Assembly: GCA_024362935.1 (NCBI GenBank)
Contig: JANCRA010000115.1
Span: 496,001-560,000 of the forward strand
DNA: 64,000 bases
Reading direction: 5' to 3'
Source: Setophaga petechia
Lineage: Eukaryota > Chordata > Aves > Passeriformes > Parulidae
Shown here: piece after piece, positions 34,465 through 44,211 of the stretch
Layout: the number at the start of each line of letters is the position of its first letter
How positions within the stretch are numbered: the stretch's first letter is position 1
The notes under the pieces: generated by a model
Database searches by the model: none
The model's input: the letters and a program-made list of their open reading frames with translations, nothing else
What the model was told of the DNA's origin: nothing
Program-made: the position numbers and the translations under genes

Positions 34465-35225
34465 ATATTATCAATTAAAATATATAATATTATGTAGAGT
34501 GAATACAGATTTTTGGGTCCCACAAGCAGCTGAACTCACACAAAACTTCTGAGATTTCAGCTGGACCTGCCACAGCAGCAGAGGAATGTGTGGCTGAGAT
34601 ATTGGTGAGATTATGGCTGAATCAGAGAGAAAATATCTATTTATATGGATAGCTATATACTGATTAGACAGATAAATAGATGTATTTGATAGATACATTT
34701 CTACAATTAAAATATATAATATTATCAATTAAAATATAGAATATTATGTACAGTGAATATGTATTTTTGGAGTCCCACAGGCAGCTGAACTCACAGAACT
34801 TTTGAAACTTCAGCTGGACCTGCCACAGCAGCACAGACACGTGTGGCAGAGCTATTGGTGAGATGATGAATCAGAAAGCAAATATCTATTTATATGGACA
34901 ACTACATACTGATTAAATAGATAAATAGATGTATTTGATAGATATATTTCTACAATTAAATATATAATATTATCAATTAAAATATATGATATTATGTACA
35001 GTGAATATGTATTTTTTGAGTCCCACAAGCAGCTGAACTCACAGAACTTTTGAAACTTCAGCTGGACCTGCCACAGCAGCACAGACACGTGTGGCAGAGC
35101 TATTGGTGAGATGATGAATCAGAGAGCAAATATCTATTTATATGGACAGCTACATACTGATTAAACAGATAAATAGATATATTTGATAGATATATTTCTA
35201 TAATTAAATGCACAGTGAACACATA
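34465..35225. repeat. 234-bp tandem array, right block (3 copies)
   Basis: Same unit as the array at 30535-31345, with anchors near 34492, 34746 and 34993 (spacing 253 and 247 bp). Units here are longer because TATCAATTAAAATATA is duplicated at the junction. The first copy lacks the CACGTG palindrome (GAGGAATGTGTGGC). The array ends in a truncated anchor, CACAGTGAACACATATTTTT, at about 35210-35230. Confidence 0.95.
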
Positions 35226-36947
35226 TTTTTACAAATCAGCACATCCAGCCCCCATATGATCTGTACATGGAGGGGAAGCTCAGCCTGAGGTTCTGTTTCC
35301 AATTAAGAGCAGCTCTGCTGCAATTAATCCCAGCCTGCCTGATGAAGCACACCCTGGAAGGACCCAGGGGCTCTGCAGGCTCAGCCTGGCTCTGCAGCCA
35401 CAACAAGCTGGGCTTAAACCTCAGCACAAGCAGGGCTTGGCACCCAGCCCCTGGCCTGAGCTGCTCCCAACACTGTCCCCACACCAGATGGCCCAGGAGG
35501 TCCCAAAACATAATTTATAAAACTTTCCACTTAATAAATGGTATTTAATAAATTAAATACCACCCATCCAACAGTGGCTTTGAACACTAAACTCTCACTG
35601 CTTTTATTTACCGTGATTTTAATTACTGAACTCAACTATAATCCTGATTATTCACCTCCTTCCCTCCTGTGTCTCCCCATCCCATTTTCCCCTTTTGCAC
35701 CTCCAGAAGTTGAGTCACCCCTGGGAAGTTTACAAAGCTCTGGGATCATCTTAAATCACGTGGGATGACACAAAAGAATTTGTGCTGCTTCCAGCAATTT
35801 TGAAAACTTCAGCAAAACTGAACTCCTCCATTTCTTTGCAAGGAGATATTTAAAAAAAAAACAAAAACCTCTCTCAGGGTTTAACTTATTAACATTTTTC
35901 AATAGAAAAATGTCTTAGTGAAAAACTCCTCATCAGCTTTTGCTTTAAATGAAGGGCTTAGATTTTATCTGAGTCTGAATCCACTGCTGAACACAAATCT
36001 TTTCTCCTTGCTCACAGCTTCTACAGGTGCAAAATACAAATTGAAAAAAAAATAATAAAATGGTTATACTTTTCTTCTTATTATTATATTCCAAGATTCT
36101 AAGGGAATCTTAGCATATAAGAAGAAGAAGAAGAAAATATTCTATTTACATTCAGAATAAAAATATATTCTAATATATTTTTACAATGGAGAAATGTTCC
36201 ATGATCCAGACCTGTTTCCTAAACCTCCTGAAGCCTCAGAGGGTGAAATTGTGGAATTGTGGAATTATGACACTGGAATTCTCCCAGAAAGCCAAATCTG
36301 AGCATTTTGCACCAAGGAACAGAGGCTGAAGAGCCAAGATTGAGTTGCTTGATTTCTACAAGTCATAAATAAAAATAAAAGACAATCTGACAGATGTGAT
36401 CTGATTTTGGGATGAATTCTTCCCCATCCCTGTGTGTGGAAAGGGAGCAATAATCCCACCAGCCAAAAAAAGAAGAAAAAATATGGAGAAAAGGGACTTT
36501 GTGCTGCTCCAGAGGTTGGGATTTTAGGATTTTATAGGAATGGCTCAAATAGATCAAGTAAGAGAAAGTTTGGGCAAATTTCTTCCTGGAGGAGCCCCAA
36601 ACCTCCAACTTATCCTACAGGATTTGTACCAGAGATTCTCTGAGACATTTAGGGTTTGCTAGAACATTTCTGCTACCTGATATTCTTATATCCATACCAT
36701 CATTATTATTATTATTATTACTATTATTATTGTTATATATGTTGCCCAATAATTCAGAGAGGGAACACAAGCAGTAACTAAAAAGAAAAAAAAAATCCTA
36801 CTAAAAGATAACACTTGCAAATGGAAAAAATGCATTTTTATCAAGCAGACAGCAGCAGTGTGACATTTGCAGATTTCAGGACCTCTAAATACAGGAATAT
36901 TGTCCAAAGAGGAAAAAAAAGAGATTAATTTAATAATTTCTGTGACT
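35226..36947. other. Non-repetitive stretch, no gene recognised
   Basis: AT-rich from 35500 on. Contains AAG repeats at 36120-36135 and an ATT microsatellite at 36701-36737. No gene is supported. Confidence 0.4.
36701..36737. repeat. ATT microsatellite
   Basis: About 12 ATT-type units with one ACT and one GTT interruption. Confidence 0.93.
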
Positions 36948-37105
36948 CCACCCAAGGTTCTGAGGCAAACCAGGTGGGAAAGGACCTCAGGAGGTCTCTG
37001 GTGCAACTTCCTGGGATCCAACCACAATATTTGGGTTTTATCCCATTCCTCATCCACCCTGTGGCTTCCAGCAAGAGCAAATCCTCCATGGTGTTGATGA
37101 AAACA
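36948..37105 (-). mobile_element. Probable old CR1 fragment
   Basis: GGGAAAGGACCTCAGGAGGT followed by CTCTGGTGCAACTTCCTG resembles the reverse-complemented CR1 block GGACCTCTGGAGGTCATCTGGTCCAAC. The remainder is weakly similar. The call is tentative. Confidence 0.45.
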
Positions 37106-37227
37106 CTAAAAAGTGGGAAAACCACTTAAAAACCATCTGATTGCAGGATTACACCAGCTGCTCTGGGTAATCTCCACCACCATTTGATTTTCCTTTCCCA
37201 TTCTTGAATTTTTTTAAAACCAGCTAG

Positions 37228-38165
37228 GTGGGGTTCCTTTGGTTTGGTTTTTTGTTGTTATTGTTGTTGGTTTTTTGTTTTGGTTTGGTTAGGTTTGTTT
37301 TTTTTGGTTTTTTGGAGTTTTTTTGGGTTTTGGGTTTTTTTTTGTTTTGGTTAGGTTTGTTTTTTTTTGTTTTTGGGGTTTTTTTGGGCTTTTTTTGTTT
37401 TGTTTTGGTTAGGTTTGGTTTTTTTGGTTTTTTGGGGGTTTTTTTGGTTTTTTTTTTTGTTTTGTTTTGTTTTGGTTAGGTTTGGTTTTTTGGTTTTTGG
37501 GGGTTTTTTTGGGTTTTTTTGTTTTGTTTTGTTTTGGTTAGGTTTGTTTTTTTTTGGGTTTTGGGGGTTTTTTGGGGTTTTTTTTGTTTTGTTTTGGTTA
37601 GGTTTGGTTTTTTTGGTTTTTTGGGGTTTTTTTTGGTGTTTTTTTTTTTGTTTTGTTTTGGTTAGGTTTGGTTTTTTTTGTTTTTTGGGGTTTTTTTGGG
37701 GTTTTTTTTTGTTTTGTTTTGGTTAGGTTTGTTTTTTTTTGGTTTTTGGGGTTTTTTTGGGCTTTTTTTGTTTTGTTTTGGTTAGGTTTGGTTTTTTTTG
37801 GTTTTTTGGGGTTTTTTTTGGTGTTTTTTTTTTGTTTTGTTTTGGTTAGGTTTGTTTTTTTTTTGTTTTTGGGGTTTTTTTGGGCTTTTTTTGTTTTGTT
37901 TTGGTTAGGTTTGGTTTTTTTGGTTTTTTGGGGTTTTTTTGGTTTTTTTTGTTTTGTTTTGTTTTGGTCAGGTTTGGTTTTTTTTTGGTTTTTTGGGCTT
38001 TTTTTGTTGTTGTTTTTTTTTGTTTTGTTTTGGTTAGGTTTGGGTTTTTTGTTTTTTGGGGGGTTTTTTTGTTTTTTTTTGTTTGTTTTGTTTTGGTTAG
38101 GTTTGGTTTTTTGGGGTTTTTTGGGGTTTTTTTTTGGTTTTTTTTCTTTTTTTTTTTTTTCCTGA
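37228..38165. repeat. T/G-only minisatellite, about 62-bp unit x 14
   Basis: GGTTAGGTTT (once GGTCAGGTTT) recurs 14 times at about 58-67-bp spacing, from 37288 to 38094. Between anchors are TTTTGTTTTG, TTGGTTTTTTGGGG and long T runs. In more than 900 bp the plus strand is almost entirely T and G, with only the A of each GGTTAGG and a few C. GGGG runs separated by T tracts (TTTTGGGGTTTT-like) recall ciliate telomere repeats and could form G-quadruplexes across units. Phenylalanine-rich (plus) and lysine-rich (minus) open frames are artefacts. Confidence 0.97.
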
Positions 38166-38634
38166 GCTGCAGATTGCACCCCCGAATCAACATAATTTTT
38201 AATTTAATCACCCATTACTTATGCAGGATTCAAAAAGCCATCCCAAGAATAATTAAACCCCTTGACATGATGCCTTAACTCCAGCTTATTTCACAAGCAA
38301 ACCAGAAAAGAGGAGAGAGAAGCATGGCTACAGTGAAAACACCACCCAGAGAGGAGATGGCTCCTCTCTGCACAGCCCTGACACAAACACAGCAATTTCA
38401 GAGGAATAAATCAGCTCCTGTGGTCAGTGCTGCAGGAGGGAGGTTGTAGGAGGGATGTGCATGTTGGAAAGGTGATGGCCTGGCAGAAAACCAGCAGGAT
38501 TTTCTCTGCACAGGCAGGAGGATGAACCAGAGATGGAAATCAGGTTATCAACAGCAAAACAGGGGCAGAGAGAACCAGAAATGATTCTGGAGGAAGAAGA
38601 ACATGGCTTGAAATTGATTTATGGAACCATAAAT
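38166..38634. other. Non-repetitive stretch
   Basis: No gene, array or transposon recognised. Confidence 0.4.
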
Positions 38635-38872
38635 ACACAGAGTTAACCATAAACTTGCCCTGATTTCCTGGAAAGCAGCATCATCTCACCCATCAGGAGA
38701 TAATTCCACCCCTCACCTCTCCCACAGCTTCCCCTGCCTGATTGAGTCTCTCCAAGCAGGCTTGTCCCAGTGGAAGATAAAAAGTTCTTTCATTATTTCA
38801 GTTTCTTCCACTTTTAAAGAGTCTCTTTTCTGCCTGCCAAGCTTTGCTCCCATCAAGGGATGAATTCCATGA
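38635..38872. repeat. Segmental duplication, left copy (238 bp)
   Basis: Bases 38651-38872 are identical to 40071-40292 at a constant offset of 1,420 bp (222 identical bases). Two mismatches occur in the adjoining 16 bp on the left. Both copies are in direct orientation and encode the same minus-strand open stretch, ending in KLWER. That frame lacks family resemblance and I do not call it a gene. Confidence 0.95.
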
Positions 38873-39117
38873 TGTTGCTCTAAAGCCAACATTGGAACAT
38901 TCCTGAGGGGATGGGTTCCATCTCTGTTTGGGATTTCCTCAGCCAACCCTACCCAGAATATCATTTGTGACTTCTTCCTCCCATTCCTGCCTGGTTTTGC
39001 TCATAAAACAGGATGAAGCAGGACAAGAAAATGAAAAGTTGTGAAGGATGGAAAAACTACCCAGAGTGCAGAGCTCATTTTGGCTTTGGTAAAGGCCTGG
39101 ACAGGACTCCTCAATTC

Positions 39118-39330
39118 ACAGAAATCATGGAATGGGTTGGGTTGGGAAGGACCCCAAAGCTCATCCCATGGACAGGGACCCCTCCACTGTCCCAGGGTGC
39201 TCCAAGCCCCATCCAGCCCTGTCCTGGGCACTGCCAGGGGCAGCCACAGCTGCTCTGGGCACCCTCCCAACCCTCCCAGCCAGGAATTCCTTCCCAAAAT
39301 CTCATCTCAAACTCTCTAAAGGCCTCCAAG
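39118..39330 (-). mobile_element. CR1 LINE 3'-end fragment
   Basis: The plus strand reads AATCATGGAATGGGTTGGGT, CCAAAGCTCATCCCATGGAC, TCCAAGCCCCATCCAGCCCT and CTGCTCTGGGCACCCTCCCA, then CAGGAATTCCTTCCCAAAAT. This is a continuous reversed CR1 tail of about 210 bp. It lies between the two copies of the segmental duplication. Confidence 0.88.
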
Positions 39331-39535
39331 TCCTGCAGCAACTGAAAAAGCAACCAGGCCCCAAAAGGTGACAGCACACAAGTGTCCCTTCTCAAACCAT
39401 GGACAAAAATATGTTGGAAAACCCAAGGAACAGGTGGGAACACAATCTGTGAAATTCCATTTTAAACCTGCAGCTCACACCCAGGTTGAGTCCTCTGTAG
39501 TCAAAGCAAATGTAAAGAAAGAAAACAATGCCCAC

Positions 39536-39608
39536 AATTTTCAGGAATTTCCACAATTTCCACCCTGGCTCAGGAAAATGCATTCCTGCCAACAAAAGTG
39601 GGAATTCC
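39536..39608. repeat. Second direct duplication, left copy (about 65 bp)
   Basis: GAATTTCCACAATTTCCACC...CTGGCTCAGGAAAATGCATTCCTG matches 40378-40436 with a few substitutions and one 2-bp gap. Its offset (about 830 bp) differs from that of the 222-bp duplication, so the two events are separate. Confidence 0.8.
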
Positions 39609-40054
39609 ATGCACAGCCTGATGAAAGCACTGGAGCAGATTGCAGGTGTATAAATACAACTGAAGTTGTGCCACAAATCATCTTCCACCCAAATCACCTC
39701 GTGGGAAAGAGAAATAATGCTCTGAAATGTGAATTAAGGCAGGTTTGAGCACATGAGGCACTTCTGCCACAACACCAATTGACCCATTCAAAAATCCTTA
39801 TTTCTCTTTCTTGCCAACACGGTCACATGAAAGTTTTGTGCTGTGCCCACTCAGAGTCCTGGTTTGGTTAAGCTCTGGCTCATGTTTTAAATAAGGAGGA
39901 GAGAAATCTGCCAGCACAGAAGTGTCTGAACTCAGGGAAGCCCAGCCTGAGCAGGCACATCCCTGACATTCCCCCTCAGGAACTGATGCTGTGACAGCTC
40001 CCACCACACCAGGGGCTGGCCCTGCACACCCCCTGCATCCTGAATATTCCCAGC

Positions 40055-40292
40055 ACACAGAGTTAGCCACAAACTTGCCCTGATTTCCTGGAAAGCAGCA
40101 TCATCTCACCCATCAGGAGATAATTCCACCCCTCACCTCTCCCACAGCTTCCCCTGCCTGATTGAGTCTCTCCAAGCAGGCTTGTCCCAGTGGAAGATAA
40201 AAAGTTCTTTCATTATTTCAGTTTCTTCCACTTTTAAAGAGTCTCTTTTCTGCCTGCCAAGCTTTGCTCCCATCAAGGGATGAATTCCATGA
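40055..40292. repeat. Segmental duplication, right copy (238 bp)
   Basis: Right-hand copy of 38635-38872. Its right edge ends abruptly at CCATGA before GCAGGAAGCAGG. Between the copies are a CR1 fragment and about 700 bp of unique sequence. Confidence 0.95.
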
Positions 40293-40373
40293 GCAGGAAG
40301 CAGGAAAGCAGTGGGAATCCCCTGGGAAGGTGCTGCCCATGGCATGCAGAGCCCTCCAGGACACAAAATTCCA

Positions 40374-40440
40374 CCCAGAATTTCCACAATTTCCATCCTG
40401 GCTCAGTAAATGCATTCCTGTCAATAAAAGTGGTGCTTTT
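40374..40440. repeat. Second direct duplication, right copy
   Basis: Matches 39536-39608, then continues CAATAAAAGTGG where the left copy has CAACAAAAGTGG. Confidence 0.8.
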
Positions 40441-41441
40441 ATTTAAAACAGTGGCTCAGTTCTGGGGGTTTGCAACCCCCAAAATCCTGAAAAGGCAGAG
40501 GGCTGCCTAATCAGAGATTTAAAGTAGTAACAAAAAATGGATTTGGGAATGGCCAAAGGCTCATAACCCAAGTTCAGCTTTTCCTGGCAAAGCTCTGGGC
40601 TGGCCCTTGCTGCATTTTGGGCTCTCTAAACCCTCCACAAGTGTGCAGAGGCACCCTGGCCATGGCAGGGGACAAGATCCCTGATTAATGCACCGAATTC
40701 TCACCACATTTTAATGCAATCCAACTTCACTGAGACAATTTCTGCATGTGACAACTCCAGTCAGGGGAATGGGACTTGCCTGGAGCTGAGATCCTCCTCT
40801 TGTTCCTTGGGCAGGTCTGTCCTGCAGATTTCTGGCCCTGACTCCCAGCTCCAGCAGAATCCAGGTGATCCTTTCTCTTTCTCATGAGCAATTCCCACTG
40901 AAGTTACTCCTATGAGAGGAAAAGAAAAACAAAGATATATATATTTATTTCTTTGTAGAACAGAATATATTTATTTCTTTGTAGAACAGAAGTGTAAGTG
41001 TTGCTCACTGAAATCCCACAAGAAAGAGTGAAAGAAGTGCCTGGAACTTGAGCTGACAGCACACAGAGCAGTTCAGCTTCAGATTACAGAACAGAATCTG
41101 GGGCAAAAAAACCATTTTCTTATTCTCATATTAAAGCAAAGTGAACACAAGTTGTTTGGATTAATAAGGAGGCAAAATAAATTTAAACAATTAAACACAG
41201 AGTGAAGTTTTCCTTTCTCCACCTGAAACAGATCAGAGTGGAACACCTCTCCCCCTGAATCACCCTTTTTAAAATTCATCTGTGGGGCCAAATGTTTTTA
41301 CCTTTGCTCTGAGAAAAACTTCTTTTTATCCCCTGGCAAACCTGACACTCTGGAGTGCCCAGACACACCAAATTCTCTGAGATTTCCCTACCTAAAGAAA
41401 ACCCCTCAGTTCAAATATTTATTCCTAGATTTGGAAGGTCG
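40441..41441. other. Non-repetitive stretch
   Basis: Contains a 2-copy direct repeat of TATTTATTTCTTTGTAGAAC (about 40943 and 40970). No gene seen. Confidence 0.4.
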
Positions 41442-41484
41442 GGGAGGAGGAGGAGGAGGAGGAGGAGGAGGAGGAGGAGGAGGA
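41442..41484 (+). repeat. GGA trinucleotide microsatellite
   Basis: About 14 uninterrupted GGA units, a pure homopurine tract on the plus strand. Repeats of this type are known to form G-quadruplex and triplex structures. Confidence 0.95.
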
Positions 41485-43263
41485 TTGGACTCGGGGCAGT
41501 GCTGGAGTCACTCACTGGGCACCTCTCAGCAGGAGTGCCAGGGCAGAGCTGTGCCTGCAGAAATCTCTGCCACATCACCCCACAGCCTCCAAAAAGCAAA
41601 GAAATGAGCCAGGCCTGCTCCTGATTCATCAGTATTCAGCTGTGGATTCAGAGGGACAGCTCGGAATTGCCACTGGAATAAGGAAAAAATCAGGATTAGG
41701 CACCATCTGTCTCGGAGAGGGGAGCGCCCAGAATTGCTGTGCACATTTGAATCCTCTTCCCCCATTTCTTTAATCTCCTGCACGTTCCAGGTTTTCCATT
41801 CAGCTCCGGTGACAAAAGATTTTTACAAAATGACAGTCCAGATTGAGAGAACAGAAATTACAACCTCTGACAAAAGAGATGCCAAACTTTTTATCAACGA
41901 TAAGTGCTCCTTCCACGCAGAGCCTGGGCTGCAATGGGGAAATATAAGGCAGATGTCGAATGGAAATTAAACATTGTGCTCCCAGGGTGGCCTCAGCTGC
42001 ATTCAGAGCTTGATTTAAAACAAGGCCAGAGTTCTTTCATCATTTCTTCCAAAAAAGAAAAAAGTTTCAAACATAAAGATATTCCAAACAGGCACATACT
42101 TGACCTAGAACTTGGCGGTGCAGGGCAATAAATGAGTGTAAAAACACCAGCATGGGGGAGAAAAGGCAAAGTGAGTTGTGTGGGAGAATCTGGTCCTCAA
42201 ATCACTTCTATTTCAGCATCCTGAGAGTTAAGAGTGAACCCAGGTGAAATATCTTGGCCCTTTTTCTACACTCCCACCAAAACCTCTCATTTGGGAGGCT
42301 CAGCCAACTCGATATTCTGCACCAGAACCAAAACCAAGCCCAGGCAGTGTGAGGAGAATTTCTCTGCGAGCTTCTCTGAGACTTAAACCATATTTACATC
42401 TGTGCCTGGTATTATTAGACATGATAAAATAGCACGAGACGTTTGCAATGGCTCAGCTATTCAGCCTCCAGCAGCTCATATTTGAACGGTCTGCAGTGTT
42501 TGCTTTTAATAATTTCTGACCATATAACAGCTCAGAACATAATAATAGGCTTGCAAAAATTAAACTCCCAGACTGTTAAATATCCTGTACACTGAGGGCA
42601 GTGAGGAAAAATTTAAGGATTGAAAGGATGATGCTCAAATTTACAAAACAGTTAAAAGCAAAAACCAGATTGCATTTGCTTCACTTTCACTTTGTTAGAT
42701 TTTTTTTTTAATTTTTTTTTTTTTTTAATGCAAAGAAAAATAAAAATGAAAGCGAAATGATTAAAATATTTACAGCTTGAACACATAAATATGTTTGCAC
42801 TCCTCTGGGCAACCCCTTTTAGAAATAATTTTCTCCTCTCAGCAATTTCACCTCAAACGCAGTAAAACAAAAAAACTTTTGAGGCCACGACTTTGTAACC
42901 TCCCTGAAGTTTTGAACACGGGCAGAGCTGGCCTGTGCACACAAGACAATCAAACACATGCTGAAATGTCAAGTAAACTCCTGCCTGTATGAATTTTTTT
43001 CTCCCCTCCACCAAAGGAAGAAATTGTGACAAGATTTTACTTTGAATGCCCTGACAAAGCAGCACTCTCTGGCACGAGCAGGACACTCATCCCCCTTCAT
43101 CTCCCAGCACAAGATTCAATCAGCTGAAACACAAACCTCATTCTGCACTGAGAGAATTTTTTTTATTATTTTTGTTTTTTTCCCCCCAAATAAAACCAAC
43201 TTGCAAACAGCCTCCCTGGCCTTTTAAAAACCCGTTTTCGATTGCTTTAAAACATAAAACAGA
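41485..43263. other. Non-repetitive, AT-rich stretch, possible regulatory DNA
   Basis: No array or mobile element in about 1.8 kb. The section 42380-42700 is AT-rich and repeat-free, with several TAAT cores (TTTTAATAATTTCTGACC, ATAATAATAGG). A T-run lies at 42701-42726. No open frame of note. It is described as possibly regulatory only by its texture. Confidence 0.4.
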
Positions 43264-43309
43264 GATGGATGGATGGATGGATGGATGGATGGATGGATGG
43301 ATGGATGGA
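43264..43309. repeat. GGAT tetranucleotide microsatellite
   Basis: About 11 perfect GATG units, the complement type of the large ATCC array at 6475-7579. Confidence 0.96.
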
Positions 43310-43888
43310 CAGCTAGAGAAATGCTTTCAGTCATGCTTCCTCCCCCCCACACACACCTTTAAAATTGAAAAGCATCAGTATCCAAATAGCAACAGGAAAT
43401 TTTTACCTTGTGGCTAAATAGCTCACTGTTCACTTTGCAGCTGCCTCTATTTTTTGCTGGGCAAAAAAATAAAAAAATAAAAAAAATAAAAAATAATAAA
43501 AACCACCAATACAAAAGTCTTTCCTAAGAAAACCAAGCTTTTGACATAAGGGCAGCGCCAAACGCAAACCTACAAAGAAATTTCTTTTTTTTTTTCCCCC
43601 CGTCCCGTCGTTATAATTCCTAATTTTGTGGGATGTATTGCTGGGGCTGTTTATCATAACAGTGTGCAATAAAAAGGACGACTAACTCTTGCAATTTTCT
43701 CCCTACTCCTCCCCTTGACAGGGGCCACTGATAGGGAAAGAGGCTCGGAAAAGCAGAGCAGTGAAAGGCTCAGAAACAATAGGCAACCATGGCTTTGACA
43801 ATGCAGCCCTGAACCCTTTCTGCTCCCGCTGTGACACTTGCATTCAAGAGCAAGGGCGGCTGCCATCATAAGAATGGACAATGGCACA

Positions 43889-43975
43889 AGGAATACAAGG
43901 GAGAGAAGGGGGGGGAGATATAGAGAGAGAGAGAGAGAGGGGAAAAAAAAAAAAAAAAAAAAAAAAAAAAGGAAA
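43889..43975 (+). repeat. Homopurine tract: (AG)n then A28
   Basis: AAGGGAGAGAAGGGGGGGG, then about ten AG units (43922-43940), GGGG, A28 (43943-43970) and GGAAA. Only isolated pyrimidines occur in about 85 bp. Such mirror-like purine tracts can form triplex DNA. Confidence 0.9.
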
Positions 43976-44162
43976 TCAGATGAATTCAGAGCTAAGATGG
44001 CAGAGCTCTCACCTTTTCCGCTTTTTTCGAGTAATCTGGATGGAGACGTCCCGCAGAGAAGAGATAAAAAGGGTTGTGCTGAACTGTTGGATGGTTCTGA
44101 AGACTTCTGCATTTGCAAACGCATTTTAGAACTATTTGTAGGGGTATATATGCTGCATGCCA

Positions 44163-44211
44163 TCTCTCTGTCTCTGTCTCTCTCTCTCTCCCTGTGTCTC
44201 TCTCTCTTCTG
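44163..44211. repeat. CT-rich dinucleotide tract
   Basis: Imperfect (CT)n with GT interruptions, complementary in type to the AG run about 220 bp upstream. Confidence 0.9.

Noticed and set aside
37228..38179. Phe-rich (plus) and Lys/Asn-rich (minus) frames up to 193 codons that look like membrane or basic proteins
   Set aside because: They arise from the T/G-only repeat; the hydrophobicity is a consequence of TTT codons.
38713..40396. Two minus frames sharing an identical 53-residue C-terminal part
   Set aside because: The sharing is explained by the 222-bp DNA duplication; the N-terminal parts are unrelated and no family is recognised.
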